Shown: positions 32,501 to 39,239 of the stretch, piece after piece
Layout: every line of letters begins with the position of its first letter
How positions within the stretch are numbered: the first letter of the stretch is position 1
Source of the DNA: Deltaproteobacteria bacterium
Lineage (GTDB): Bacteria; Desulfobacterota; Syntrophia; Syntrophales; UBA2210
Direction: 5' to 3'
DNA: 55,805 bases
NCBI GenBank assembly: GCA_019314085.1
Contig: JAFCZZ010000003.1
Location: 1 to 55,805 of the forward strand
Notes under the pieces: generated by a model
What the model was told of the DNA's origin: nothing
What the model saw: the letters and a program-made list of their open reading frames with translations, nothing else
Databases searched by the model: none
Made by a program: the position numbers and the translations under genes

Positions 32501-33772
32501 GAGGGCTTTGACGATCTCGTACCCGCTGGCGGTCTCCCTGATGACGCCCTGGTCCTTGAGCTTGTTGATGGCCTCCGCCCTCGCGCGTTGCTCCGCTTGG
32601 AACTGCGCCCACGTCTGCCCGGGCTTGCCGTACTTGGCGATCATATCGTTCTGCCACTTCTTGATGAAGGCGTCAGCCTCTGCCTTAGTGTTGAAGGTAT
32701 GGGTCGTCGTCTTGTCGCCCTCGGTGACGGTGACCTCGTACCTCCCCCTATTCGTCAGCAATTGGGATACGAGTCCCTGCATATGTGTCTGGGCGGCGAT
32801 GCGCGCCGCCTCCTTCTGTTCTAATAGGCTGATGAACGCCCGGGCCTCGTCCTCGGAGGAGAAGGTCTTCTTCTTTTCTACCCCATTCTCCGTGTAGGTG
32901 ACGACATACTGCTTTGGGGGCTCAACGAATGTATAACCGGCGACGAGCTCCAGGCCCTCCGGGACCGGCGGTTCTCCCTTCTCGGCCTTCTTCGCCCACT
33001 CCAGGTGCTCTTTCTCGATGTTCTCGATAGCCGCGACGCCTTGGTCGTGGGTGATCTCGCCGCGGGCCATCATATCGAGTATCTGTTTGATCTGCTCCTT
33101 GGTCTGTTGGATCTTGACCTCACGGACGATGCTCTTCGCTTCCTCCCGCTCCTCCTCGGTCGCCTTCCAGCCGCGTTCCTCCGCCCCCTTGGCCCACTCT
33201 AGGTGGGCGTCCTCCAAGGCCTTCTTCCGGCGGAGGAACTCCTCCTCCGTGATCTCGCCCGCGGCCCAGAGGCGCATCTGCTCCTCTATGGACGCTTTGA
33301 GGCCCTTGACCCGGGACTCGCGCACCAAGTCGTCGATAGTCTTAGTTGGTGGGGGCGGGCCCTCTTGTTTCGCTAAGTAATACTCCGCCTCAGCCTTGGT
33401 AGCGAATACCTTATCATCGACCACATACACTGTGCCCCTCGCCGGGGATTTGATCGTATTCACGATCCTTCCGCCCGCCGCCAGCAACTTGTCCTTTTCA
33501 GCCTCCGTGACATTATAATGCATCTTCCCGGCAGCATCCCTGACATTGTATCTGATTATCTTGGCCGTTGTCGGCGTCGTCTTGGTGCTCTTCTTTTTCT
33601 TTGTCCTCTCCGCCCTCCTCGCGGACGCTATCTGCTCTTGGTACTCCCGTGCCTTCCGGGTCCACTTCCTGGCGGTCTTCCTGTCACCCCGCGCCCGGGC
33701 CTCGGCGGCCTTCCGGAGTGCCTCTGCGTGTTTACGCTGGAGTTCAGTCAAGTTGATTTCACGACCCTCCAC
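29519..33772 (-). CDS. giant repeat protein (about 1,400 residues), probable virion structural protein
   Basis: Residues 1-60 are a basic coiled coil. From about 70 to 420 small beta-beta-alpha units recur (YNVRDAAGKMHYNVTEAE; VVTYTENGVEKKKTFSSEDE; YEVTVTEGDKTTTHTFNTKAE). A hydrophobic patch near 530-610 (GLEGAAIGAALTALTTAAPQ) could cross or insert into a membrane. From about 880 to 1355 there are some 35-40 tandem 12-residue units of the form PKLDxxTLxxVL, like the short helical repeats of MgtE N-domains. The C-terminus RVTFNYDGRDEEFIVYADDY resembles the basic protein at 54728. Start is uncertain: GTG 33772, or TTG 33751 overlapping the upstream TGA as TTGA. Largest gene here. Confidence 0.75.
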   Translation of the reverse strand: MEGREINLTELQRKHAEALRKAAEARARGDRKTARKWTRKAREYQEQIASARRAERTKKKKSTKTTPTTAKIIRYNVRDAAGKMHYNVTEAEKDKLLAAGGRIVNTIKSPARGTVYVVDDKVFATKAEAEYYLAKQEGPPPPTKTIDDLVRESRVKGLKASIEEQMRLWAAGEITEEEFLRRKKALEDAHLEWAKGAEERGWKATEEEREEAKSIVREVKIQQTKEQIKQILDMMARGEITHDQGVAAIENIEKEHLEWAKKAEKGEPPVPEGLELVAGYTFVEPPKQYVVTYTENGVEKKKTFSSEDEARAFISLLEQKEAARIAAQTHMQGLVSQLLTNRGRYEVTVTEGDKTTTHTFNTKAEADAFIKKWQNDMIAKYGKPGQTWAQFQAEQRARAEAINKLKDQGVIRETASGYEIVKALSNLTSEQKNLAKQAGFEIKPPEPWLEKLFPILKEIREKAKFREFKPPEEMTDEERKRMFSFAARSTLAMKDIDPETLAARVTYTGAYGLEGAAIGAALTALTTAAPQIGIPVAAAMLLPSLAAISTEKGRRQLVDYVRYNPHAFISETVGGILGSAAVSKLMKTHPSKWTKTQKKQYEQIKTLMEIEEGKPIFKTKKIPTEVADILKTETDPITGEEIVVGRLTEPGKVINVPAARRYGGELFAKLMSGEELGSHLVEETIMKQLTPEQLGYLAAKGYTKPVLSKLTAQEAANLLWKELGVNSPWQHIPEGALRVARGRMKVIGVVRPLSEKASRALIDEGRAFFNDLVKRGVDRQLALQLTQIGMEQGPVNMLVFAQSTGKLSSQMLKSIADSAKILATAGAGSQLVTLKKLGLSDEEALMLQGSLIKSTTPKDIASTLKKLNDKSLKPYIENVDKTILERAIPKLDVPTLERVVTEIDRDTLVSVLPKLDMEQMERVIKALDTKTITEIAPKLTAPRLNLLARKLDEKALRDVVKKLDAKSLQKFDDKTLELIAKKLDIKSLEETLPKLDFNAFSKIFPKLDLDKKEIRDLLARADARTKKNIEDTLVKLDRAAIRKLVLKLNKDLVSDFDKATLREIMEELDRNTLEKFVTAYGAKTVAKAIDKDSQKLLKDLLDKLRGETAETVISKINDATLAEVMAKLDVDTRNAIISKIDKRDVHRIVSKLSNEALAETITKLGVDVDPRLLSKLLSRLDRKSLKRILPKIKRDTLKSVLPHLDRETESLVLEFIDPTLLNEALARVDRGAVIDLVPKLGPTRAAEILLRLNADDIRKIIPKLSPESLEAVARKLTPEMAVEIIPKLEPKAVVEVVPKLSAETAVAVLPLLDEATLTALAPKLTDVTITEIVETTPELTTTILNSLSPRRARRIARRLPPSPNLFRVTFNYDGRDEEFIVYADDYVGAMQSADALRQIKAMPIGGKLERAFRGRRR

Positions 33773-34077
33773 ACAATCTTCACGGCGGACCCGGGAGGCC
33801 TAGCCCTGCGGAGCGCGCTAACGTGGTCGGGGGAGTCAACCGGAACTTCTTCAACGCCGTCGGGGAGATATATCTCGACTTCATATCCGCGGCGGCGTTT
33901 GACTATGGTACTGCGACGCGCTGGTCGAAGAGCGGAGGCCCGGCGCCGCGAGCGGGTCTTGTCCCTCGGCTTTGGCCCCTTCCCCCTCTCGTAGGACCTG
34001 ACGGGGCGCCCCTTGCGCTTGTGGGCGCGGACTTTGTGACGATAGGGGGACTTGCGCTTTTTAGGATACGGACTCAT
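33748..34077 (-). CDS. very basic virion-type protein
   Basis: 109 residues, over 30% Arg/Lys in the first 70 (KKRKSPYRHKVRAHKRKGR), then a small beta domain (YEVEIYLPDGVEEVPV, VKIVWRVV). The layout (basic arm plus beta unit) matches the protein at 54728-55291. Probably packs or binds viral DNA. ATG start. Confidence 0.6.
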   Translation of the reverse strand: MSPYPKKRKSPYRHKVRAHKRKGRPVRSYERGKGPKPRDKTRSRRRASALRPARRSTIVKRRRGYEVEIYLPDGVEEVPVDSPDHVSALRRARPPGSAVKIVWRVVKST

Positions 34078-34107
34078 AGTCTCCTCCTGGATCCGTCGTG
34101 GTCGGTC

Positions 34108-34575
34108 TTACCTGCGCTTCCTCCCGGGCATACGTCTAGCGCGCTCCGCGGGCGACATCCTCCGCCACGCCCGGATGGCAGCGGAGGGGGTTGGGCCACC
34201 GTACTTCTTCGCGACCCAGTCACGGTCGGCCTCGAACCTGGCGCGGGCCCGGGCCTGGGCGCTGCCCCTACGGGCGTTCTTACGGAGGATGACTTGGGCG
34301 TGCAGTCGGCGCCAGACGGTGGCCGCACCATCTTCGCGGATGGCCTTGCCGAGAGCTAACCGTCTGGCGCGGGCGCTCTTGTTGATGGCGTAGCCGTGCT
34401 TCCGGAGCTCGCCGGGCTCCATACGCCCGATGACCCGCCTGCCGCGGCCGGGCTTGCCCCGGTCCCTGATGAGGAAGGTCGCCGGCGGGACGTAACACCG
34501 CTTGACGCGGACCCCGTCCTTGCGGACGTAGCCCCTGCGCCAGTAGCCCTTACGTCGAACCCTGATCTTACCCAT
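34108..34575 (-). CDS. basic protein with viral 'RKDG ... DRGKPGRG' motif
   Basis: 155 residues, strongly basic. RRGYVRKDGVRVKRCYVP then FLIRDRGKPGRGRRVIG is a motif pair I know from basic proteins of large DNA viruses and some archaeal viruses; its function is not established. The rest is helical and Arg-rich, ending MPGRKRR. Virion or genome-packaging role likely. ATG start, nine bases after the previous gene. Confidence 0.65.
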   Translation of the reverse strand: MGKIRVRRKGYWRRGYVRKDGVRVKRCYVPPATFLIRDRGKPGRGRRVIGRMEPGELRKHGYAINKSARARRLALGKAIREDGAATVWRRLHAQVILRKNARRGSAQARARARFEADRDWVAKKYGGPTPSAAIRAWRRMSPAERARRMPGRKRR

Positions 34576-34584
34576 TACGCGATC

Positions 34585-34743
34585 TCACCTCCCCTTGGTT
34601 TTTCTCCTACGTTTGAGGATCTCCTCACGGTGTCTGTAGTAGTATCGGCGCTGGGCCTCGCGCCAGAGTTTGCGCAGGCGGCGCTGGGCCTTGGACCCGC
34701 CCTTCTTGCGGGGGCGGCCCCGCTTACGCGTCCGGGCTGGCAT
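34585..34743 (-). CDS. 52-residue AT-hook-like basic protein
   Basis: MPARTRKRGRPRKKGG contains the AT-hook core G-R-P; then a helix ending WREAQRRYYYRHREEILKRR. ATG 34743, stop 34585. Minor-groove DNA binding is likely; it fits with the flanking basic proteins. Length is short but the gene fills the gap between its neighbours. Confidence 0.62.
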   Translation of the reverse strand: MPARTRKRGRPRKKGGSKAQRRLRKLWREAQRRYYYRHREEILKRRRKTKGR

Positions 34744-34760
34744 GACAACTCAGTGCCTCC

Positions 34761-35000
34761 TCATAGTGATTTCAACCTCACGCGCTCGACGTCGTCGATC
34801 GTCATACCCTCACGCCAGACGTACTTCGTCACGGACAGCACCTTACCTCCCCAACCACCGGCTTTGAGTTCGCGGCGGATGTAGTTCTTGGCCTGTTTGG
34901 ACGTCCTGAACCAGGGGGAGAAGATCGCCCTTCCGCCACTGAGGGTGACAGCGATGGAGACGTTCGTGATCTTGCCGAATTTTCGATTGCGTTTGGGCAA
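34761..35000 (-). CDS. small basic protein with beta-beta-alpha unit
   Basis: 79 residues, TTG start with GGAGGG six bases upstream. Basic start MPKRNRKFG, then strands VSIAVTLSGGRAIFSPWF and helix SKQAKNYIRRELKAGG; similar in pattern to units in the giant repeat protein and to the 48-residue protein at 54576. Probable DNA-binding virion component. Confidence 0.6.
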   Translation of the reverse strand: MPKRNRKFGKITNVSIAVTLSGGRAIFSPWFRTSKQAKNYIRRELKAGGWGGKVLSVTKYVWREGMTIDDVERVRLKSL

Positions 35001-35001
35001 T

Positions 35002-35271
35002 TCAGGCCCTCCTTTTCTCTCGCCTGTTCTGGCTCTGCCATGCTTCGTAGCGGCGGGCAGCGGTGCGGAGCTCGGCAGTGGTAAAGATCAGGTGGTAGCG
35101 GGGGAAGGCGTGGTAGTTAGTGGTGGAGAAAGACCGTTTGGTGCCACGCCGCGTGGCTGAAGTGTACTTGGCCCAGCGCCTCGCCGCTCGGCGCATCTCA
35201 GTGGGTGTGAACATACAGCCGATGCGGGGGATAATAGTGCACGATTTGCCGCGGAACATCCTCCTAGGCAT
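35002..35271 (-). CDS. basic protein with internal duplication
   Basis: 89 residues. Two similar halves: FTPTEMRRAARRWAKY and FTTAELRTAARRYEAW, about 40 residues apart. ATG 35271; first gene of the basic-protein and spike operon (35.3 to 26.9 kb), right behind the GATTTATCAT repeats. Probably binds DNA; may be a regulator or a packing protein. Confidence 0.6.
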   Translation of the reverse strand: MPRRMFRGKSCTIIPRIGCMFTPTEMRRAARRWAKYTSATRRGTKRSFSTTNYHAFPRYHLIFTTAELRTAARRYEAWQSQNRREKRRA

Positions 35272-35285
35272 ACTTTTTTACCTCT

Positions 35286-35330
35286 GATTTATCATAACCG
35301 ATTTATCATATTTAAAATTTATGATAAATC
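35286..35330 (-). promoter_or_regulatory. three GATTTATCAT elements before the basic-protein operon
   Basis: GATTTATCAT at 35286-35295 and 35300-35309, and the inverse ATGATAAATC at 35321-35330, with an AT-rich core (TTTAAAATTT) between the last two. They lie 15-60 nt before the ATG at 35271. The same motif occurs twice before the 55.29 kb operon. Likely operator or activator sites. Confidence 0.65.
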
Positions 35331-35421
35331 GTTAAAGGCCAAAAACGTGGGAACGGCGTCCTTGCCGGGCTCACGAGGTCCCGGTCGTATATGGTGATAG
35401 TGTGTTGGGTAACCCGGTCCA

Positions 35422-35435
35422 GAGGCCTAGGCCTC
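35422..35435. repeat. 14-bp perfect palindrome at the stop of the candidate capsid gene
   Basis: GAGGCCTAGGCCTC spans the stop codon. In RNA it could fold only as a tight hairpin, so it may help termination or mRNA stability; protein binding is also possible. Confidence 0.45.
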
Positions 35436-35618
35436 CCTGGCCGCACGGCTGGCCGCGGCGATGCCGACGAGCAAGGCCACGATGATCAGGACGTCGGCCA
35501 TAGTGGTGGCCGAGCTGGTCAAGGCCGCAGACGTGCTAGCCATGAAGCCCATGCTCGCGAGGATCAGGACCACCGCGATGGCGATCACGTAGCCGAGGAT
35601 GGGTCGGGTCGTGTCCAT
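35427..35618 (-). CDS. candidate major capsid protein (two hydrophobic helices)
   Basis: 63 residues from ATG 35618; TTG 35627 (13 nt after GGAGGG) is an alternative start adding three residues. Structure: short polar start, helix PILGYVIAIAVVLILASMGF, polar turn ASTSAALTSSATTM, helix ADVLIIVALLVGIAAASRA, basic end. Capsid proteins of spindle-shaped and related lipid-containing archaeal viruses are small and have exactly this two-helix plan. Alone in its own transcript with an AT-rich promoter and a palindrome at its stop, as expected for an abundant protein. A holin-like or pilin-like role cannot be excluded. Confidence 0.6.
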   Translation of the reverse strand: MDTTRPILGYVIAIAVVLILASMGFMASTSAALTSSATTMADVLIIVALLVGIAAASRAAREA

Positions 35619-35640
35619 CAAGCCCAAAGCTTGTTAGCAA

Positions 35641-35700
35641 CCCTCCTAGATGACGTCCTTATGATTAAATAAAGTTTAAAGTTTTAAAAAGGTTATGATG
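35641..35700 (-). promoter_or_regulatory. promoter region of the candidate capsid gene
   Basis: On the minus strand an AT-rich run (AAAACTTTAAACTTTATTT, then AATCAT) lies 40-70 nt before the ATG, followed by GGAGGG at 35641-35646. TAAAGTTTA here also occurs at 23616 and 38916. TTCATCATAACC near 35690 resembles the GATTTATCATAACC element at 35286. Confidence 0.5.
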
Positions 35701-35720
35701 AACTAGGGTTGTGAAGATGT

Positions 35721-36863
35721 TTATTGGTCGTCTTCGCCCTGTTCTTTCTGCTTGACGCGCTCCAGTATCTCCAGCCTATCCCTGACGGCTGTAGCCCTGC
35801 TCACGCTGACAGCGACGTCGAACTCTTCCTCAAGGATGTACTGGACGTGCGGCGCCGAGAACTTCCCCGAGCGTAGACGCTGGATCCTGTCGCGGATCGG
35901 GAATAGCTTCTCTGCCAACTCCCCCACGGTGTGTTTCTTTACTTTGGCCTCCTTTCCCATGGAGCGTTTCTCGGCCTCGTGACTCCGCTGGCCGATGAAG
36001 TGGCGTTTGCGGCGTTCGTAGCGGGCGCGGAGGGTCTTGCAGATTATGCCGTCTGGGTTCTTGCCCTTGAATCCGCGTCTGTTGGTGCCGTAGAGGAAGT
36101 TGCATCGGAGGCAGTCTGGGCTGGGGCAGTTCTCATAGGATGGCAGTTGCAGACGGAGGATGCCTAAACGGCGCTTGCGCATCTCCTTCTCGAAGCGGGG
36201 GGTGTAAAGGCGGTAGACGACAGCCTTACCGCGCTGTTCGACGTGGAACATGTAGGTGAGGACGTATTTTCGGATGATGCGGTCGAGTAGCTCAAGGTGA
36301 AGGGCAACGATGAGGATGATGTAGCCGCGGGACCGGACGGACTCGATGGCTTCCATGAGGTCCTTCTGGAGTTGCTCGTACCAGCGGCGGGAGCCCATTG
36401 CGTACTGGGCCTCGTCGGCTAGGATGCATTGGCCGTACTCGAGGGGGGAGTCGTTACCTAGGAGGAAAAGGAAGTGGGGGCGGTCGAAGACGACCTGTGA
36501 GGGGTCGCCGGGGCGGCCGATCTTCTTTCTGAAGTACTCCTCGACCTCCTCGATCTCGTCGACGTCGATGATCTCGAAGTTTTTGTCAAATATCTCACAG
36601 AAGCGCTGGGCGAGGTAGGATTTTCCCTCTCCGGCGGGTCCTGTCACGACGATGATGACGGCGCGGTTTTGTTTCCTCCGGGCCGCGATTCTGTCGAAGA
36701 ATTCGGTGGTGAGCCGGGATGCGCCGTGGACGGCGATCTTGTAGCCGCCCCAGTTGACGTACTCTATGGGTCCCTCGTACTCTTCGGGGGTTGGTTCGTA
36801 GTCCGGCCCGGGGGTGAACCCACCGGTCGCGGTCACTTGCCGCTCTTCACTATTGTCATCCAT
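35721..36863 (-). CDS. P-loop ATPase, probable virion packaging or assembly ATPase
   Basis: 380 residues. Walker A GPAGEGKS at 75-82, Walker B CILADEAQ at 146-153, and an arginine-rich segment SVRSRGYIILIVALHLEL typical of Zot/HerA-FtsK-like enzymes. Residues 246-254 have CPSPDCLRC, a possible zinc site. The C-terminal 70 residues (HTVGELAEKLFPIRDRI to SRATAVRDRLEIL) look like a winged helix. ATPases like this are core genes of many lipid-containing archaeal viruses. ATG start overlapping the upstream gene by 31 nt. Confidence 0.78.
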   Translation of the reverse strand: MDDNSEERQVTATGGFTPGPDYEPTPEEYEGPIEYVNWGGYKIAVHGASRLTTEFFDRIAARRKQNRAVIIVVTGPAGEGKSYLAQRFCEIFDKNFEIIDVDEIEEVEEYFRKKIGRPGDPSQVVFDRPHFLFLLGNDSPLEYGQCILADEAQYAMGSRRWYEQLQKDLMEAIESVRSRGYIILIVALHLELLDRIIRKYVLTYMFHVEQRGKAVVYRLYTPRFEKEMRKRRLGILRLQLPSYENCPSPDCLRCNFLYGTNRRGFKGKNPDGIICKTLRARYERRKRHFIGQRSHEAEKRSMGKEAKVKKHTVGELAEKLFPIRDRIQRLRSGKFSAPHVQYILEEEFDVAVSVSRATAVRDRLEILERVKQKEQGEDDQ

Positions 36864-37552
36864 CTCGATGCACTCTCAATTACGGGTGTTGGCGGGGTTT
36901 CGCGGCGGAGCGCCTCGACGATGTCGATGTAGCTGAGCTGGTTTGCGCGGTTCACTGCTTCGAGTAGATCGGCGCCGGTGAGTTTGTTTTTCGCGTCTTC
37001 GATGAGGCGTTTGCGGGCGTCGAGCACGACGTTTACAACGGCTTCGGCCGCTGTTTTGATTATGTGTTTAGGTATCTTCTCCTTCTTGGCCTTGCCATGT
37101 TCGACGGTTTTCTGGTCGATGGCCCAAGATAAGCCGAGGCCTTCAAGTGTCTCCATGATGATGGAGAATAGTTTCTCGTAGTCGACGACTTCCTCGCGGA
37201 CGAGTGTGGGGGAGACCACGTTGGACCAGTCTGGCTTCGGGGGTTCGCCGTCGCTGGTGATGGGGTTTTCGGGTGTTCCGAGCGGGATGCCGCACCAGTA
37301 GCGGTACTGCCACCGCTCGGTCTCGTAGATGTACTCTGATTCGCGTTTCTGGATCTCGTCCCTCTTGTACTGCGGGAGCATGTCGAGGAGAGCGCGGACG
37401 TGGGCTTCGAAGACGGCTGGGTCCTCGCCCCCGCGTGCCCGGTTACAGAGGATGATCTGGTAGCGGACGATCTCGGGCATGCCGATCGTGCCGCGTATGG
37501 TAGGGGATTCTAGCTCCTTCAGCTCCTCGACGATGTCGGGTATCGTGCTCAC
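36833..37552 (-). CDS. hypothetical soluble protein of the ATPase operon
   Basis: 239 residues, mostly helical, no membrane segment, no recognised domain. Start GTG overlaps the upstream stop as GTGA. Coupled to the ATPase, so it may be an assembly partner. Function unknown. Confidence 0.62.
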   Translation of the reverse strand: MSTIPDIVEELKELESPTIRGTIGMPEIVRYQIILCNRARGGEDPAVFEAHVRALLDMLPQYKRDEIQKRESEYIYETERWQYRYWCGIPLGTPENPITSDGEPPKPDWSNVVSPTLVREEVVDYEKLFSIIMETLEGLGLSWAIDQKTVEHGKAKKEKIPKHIIKTAAEAVVNVVLDARKRLIEDAKNKLTGADLLEAVNRANQLSYIDIVEALRRETPPTPVIESASRWMTIVKSGK

Positions 37553-37791
37553 GACCAGTACCTCCTACGGCCCTCGATTATCGCGCTGAGTATGAGGTAG
37601 TAGTTGGTCAACTCCTCGTTGACGATCTTTGATAATTTGTGGTAGTCAACCTCGGCGTCAATTGTTGGGAAGCCAGACACCACACGTCGGCGAAATTGAG
37701 TGAAGTCGTATACACGGTGGCGGATCCGTTGTCTGACAACATCTGGGAGAACCGAGAGGATTACTGACATATCAACGTCGGCTGTGGTCAT
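37549..37791 (-). CDS. hypothetical protein
   Basis: 80 residues, helical (VVRQRIRHRVYDFTQFRRR), soluble. ATG 37791 overlaps the upstream stop as ATGA. Function unknown; four-gene set 36833-38835 travels with the ATPase. Confidence 0.6.
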   Translation of the reverse strand: MTTADVDMSVILSVLPDVVRQRIRHRVYDFTQFRRRVVSGFPTIDAEVDYHKLSKIVNEELTNYYLILSAIIEGRRRYWS

Positions 37792-38204
37792 AGTCCTAAC
37801 TTTTCACGCTCCTTCTTCTCCCAGTCGCGGTCGAGGACGTTGCGGACGAACCAGTTGGGTTTCTGGATCTCTGATTCGACGTTCACCACCCCGCCCTTGG
37901 AGACGCCCTCCATACGGATGATGTCTCGCCGACCGCGGCCGCCGACGGAGACGCGAAGGTTGAGGAATTCGTCATAGATGGTGCGCCAGACCCGGGATTT
38001 GCGGCCGCGTATCTTGGCGTACAGGAGGAGTGGGATGTCGGCCTCGGTGATGACGGAGAGCCGTCGCATGTCGGTCTGCCCGCGGCCGAGATAGTCAGCG
38101 TCGGAGCCGAGCTGTGGGGCGAGGGGGGAGGTTGGCGCCATGCCCTCCGGTGGTGTCGCCGAGAGGCCTGGAGGCGGCGGCTGGTCTTCTCGTCCGGAAG
38201 CCAT
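37788..38204 (-). CDS. hypothetical protein with proline-rich N-terminus
   Basis: 138 residues: about 45 disordered, Pro/Gly-rich residues, then a folded basic domain (LSVITEADIPLLLYAKIRGR; VWRTIYDEFLNLRVSVGGRG). ATG start. No family recognised; virion assembly role possible from context. Confidence 0.6.
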   Translation of the reverse strand: MASGREDQPPPPGLSATPPEGMAPTSPLAPQLGSDADYLGRGQTDMRRLSVITEADIPLLLYAKIRGRKSRVWRTIYDEFLNLRVSVGGRGRRDIIRMEGVSKGGVVNVESEIQKPNWFVRNVLDRDWEKKEREKLGL

Positions 38205-38205
38205 G

Positions 38206-38835
38206 TTAGATGATCCCCCTTGTTACGAGGAAGTACATGATGAGGGCGCCGAGGCTGAGCCAGATTATGTTGTTGGTGAATGTTTTCTTGGCGTCGACCT
38301 TGGTGGCCGCCTGCGCCAGTTTCCCTAGTACAACTGAGTCGCCCTCGTCGTTGATGTCGTCGGCCGTGAGGGTGGGGAGGCCCTCGCGTTCCTCATCGAC
38401 CTTGTCGATGCTGACGGTGATGCCGATGATGTCCTGCTCTACGGCTTGGCGCTGTTTTTCGGGTATGGATTCGTAGAATTTGTCGCCCCAGAGGAACTTG
38501 AGGTACTGGGGTACTGAGACGTTGACGATCTCGTCACCCCGGGCGATGCCGGTGTAGGCGGTGCCCTCGATGCCGAAGAACTTGGTGAGCATGCGGCCGC
38601 CCTCGTTGAAGGTCCAGCCGCGGCCGCGTTTGATGAAGCGGTGGACGACGCCGCCTCGCTTCTTGCAGATGAGGCCGAGGTCTGTTTCTTGGGCGACGCG
38701 GAGGCGGACGCCGCGGGAGTCGCGGGGGCGGAGCAGTTCGACGACCTTACGGGGGCGGAAGTGGTTGATGAAGTAGACGACTGTTAGGAGGATGCCGAGG
38801 AGTACCAGGAGGGGGGTTTGTAGTGGTCCTAGCAC
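38206..38835 (-). CDS. membrane protein anchored at both ends
   Basis: 209 residues from GTG 38835, nine bases after GGAGG; TTG 38853 would add six. Helix TPLLVLLGILLTVVYFI at the start, about 160 soluble residues, helix NNIIWLSLGALIMYFLV at the end. Topology suits a virion membrane or assembly protein. First gene of the 38.8-35.7 kb operon with the ATPase. Confidence 0.62.
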   Translation of the reverse strand: MLGPLQTPLLVLLGILLTVVYFINHFRPRKVVELLRPRDSRGVRLRVAQETDLGLICKKRGGVVHRFIKRGRGWTFNEGGRMLTKFFGIEGTAYTGIARGDEIVNVSVPQYLKFLWGDKFYESIPEKQRQAVEQDIIGITVSIDKVDEEREGLPTLTADDINDEGDSVVLGKLAQAATKVDAKKTFTNNIIWLSLGALIMYFLVTRGII

Positions 38836-39239
38836 GCGGGGATGCCTCCACAACGCATTGTATCCACGTCCACGATCGGTGTGGATGGGCTGGTAGATAA
38901 AGGTGAGGGCGGAGCTAAAGTTTATGCCGTGATAAGAATTTTCACGTTCGTTGAAATTCGGGAGTGAGACATCTGAGTTTGTTGTAATGGTGTGGCCCCT
39001 AGGCGCGGGGAGGTGGAGAGAGACGGAGCAAGAGGGTTATCATAAAAACCACAAAACGGGTAGGTACAAACAGAAATCCCCCGAAGCGCCGTTTTTTGGT
39101 GGGAGCACGACGGTATCCTTATTGATTATTCTAATGTTGGCTCGGTGAGCGAGCTAAAAAAACGATACTTATAAATATAAAGGATAGATAGATATCCTTT
39201 AAAGAATATATCGGTTTGAAAGGGGAGGAAGTGCATAAA
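38836..39239. promoter_or_regulatory. divergent regulatory region (about 400 bp)
   Basis: No gene is supported here. On the plus strand the second integrase has TATA sequence CTTATAAATATAAAGG (39168-39183) and an exact 8-bp inverted repeat AAAGGATA / TATCCTTT (39179-39200) just after it, a likely operator. GCTCG...CGAGC is another small repeat (39141-39155). Toward the minus strand, TAAAGTTTATGCCGTG (38916) resembles TAAAGTTTATCGCCGTTG before the first integrase (23616). A 65-codon plus-strand frame at 38951 has no supporting context. Confidence 0.55.

Noticed and set aside
35427..35618. Holin or archaellin/pilin instead of capsid protein
   Set aside because: No class III signal peptide motif and two hydrophobic helices rather than one. 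A holin cannot be fully excluded, so the capsid call is kept at moderate confidence.
38951..39148. 65-codon plus-strand frame in the divergent region
   Set aside because: Starts at a TTG without ribosome-binding box, composition is unlike neighbours, and it lies in a regulatory region.
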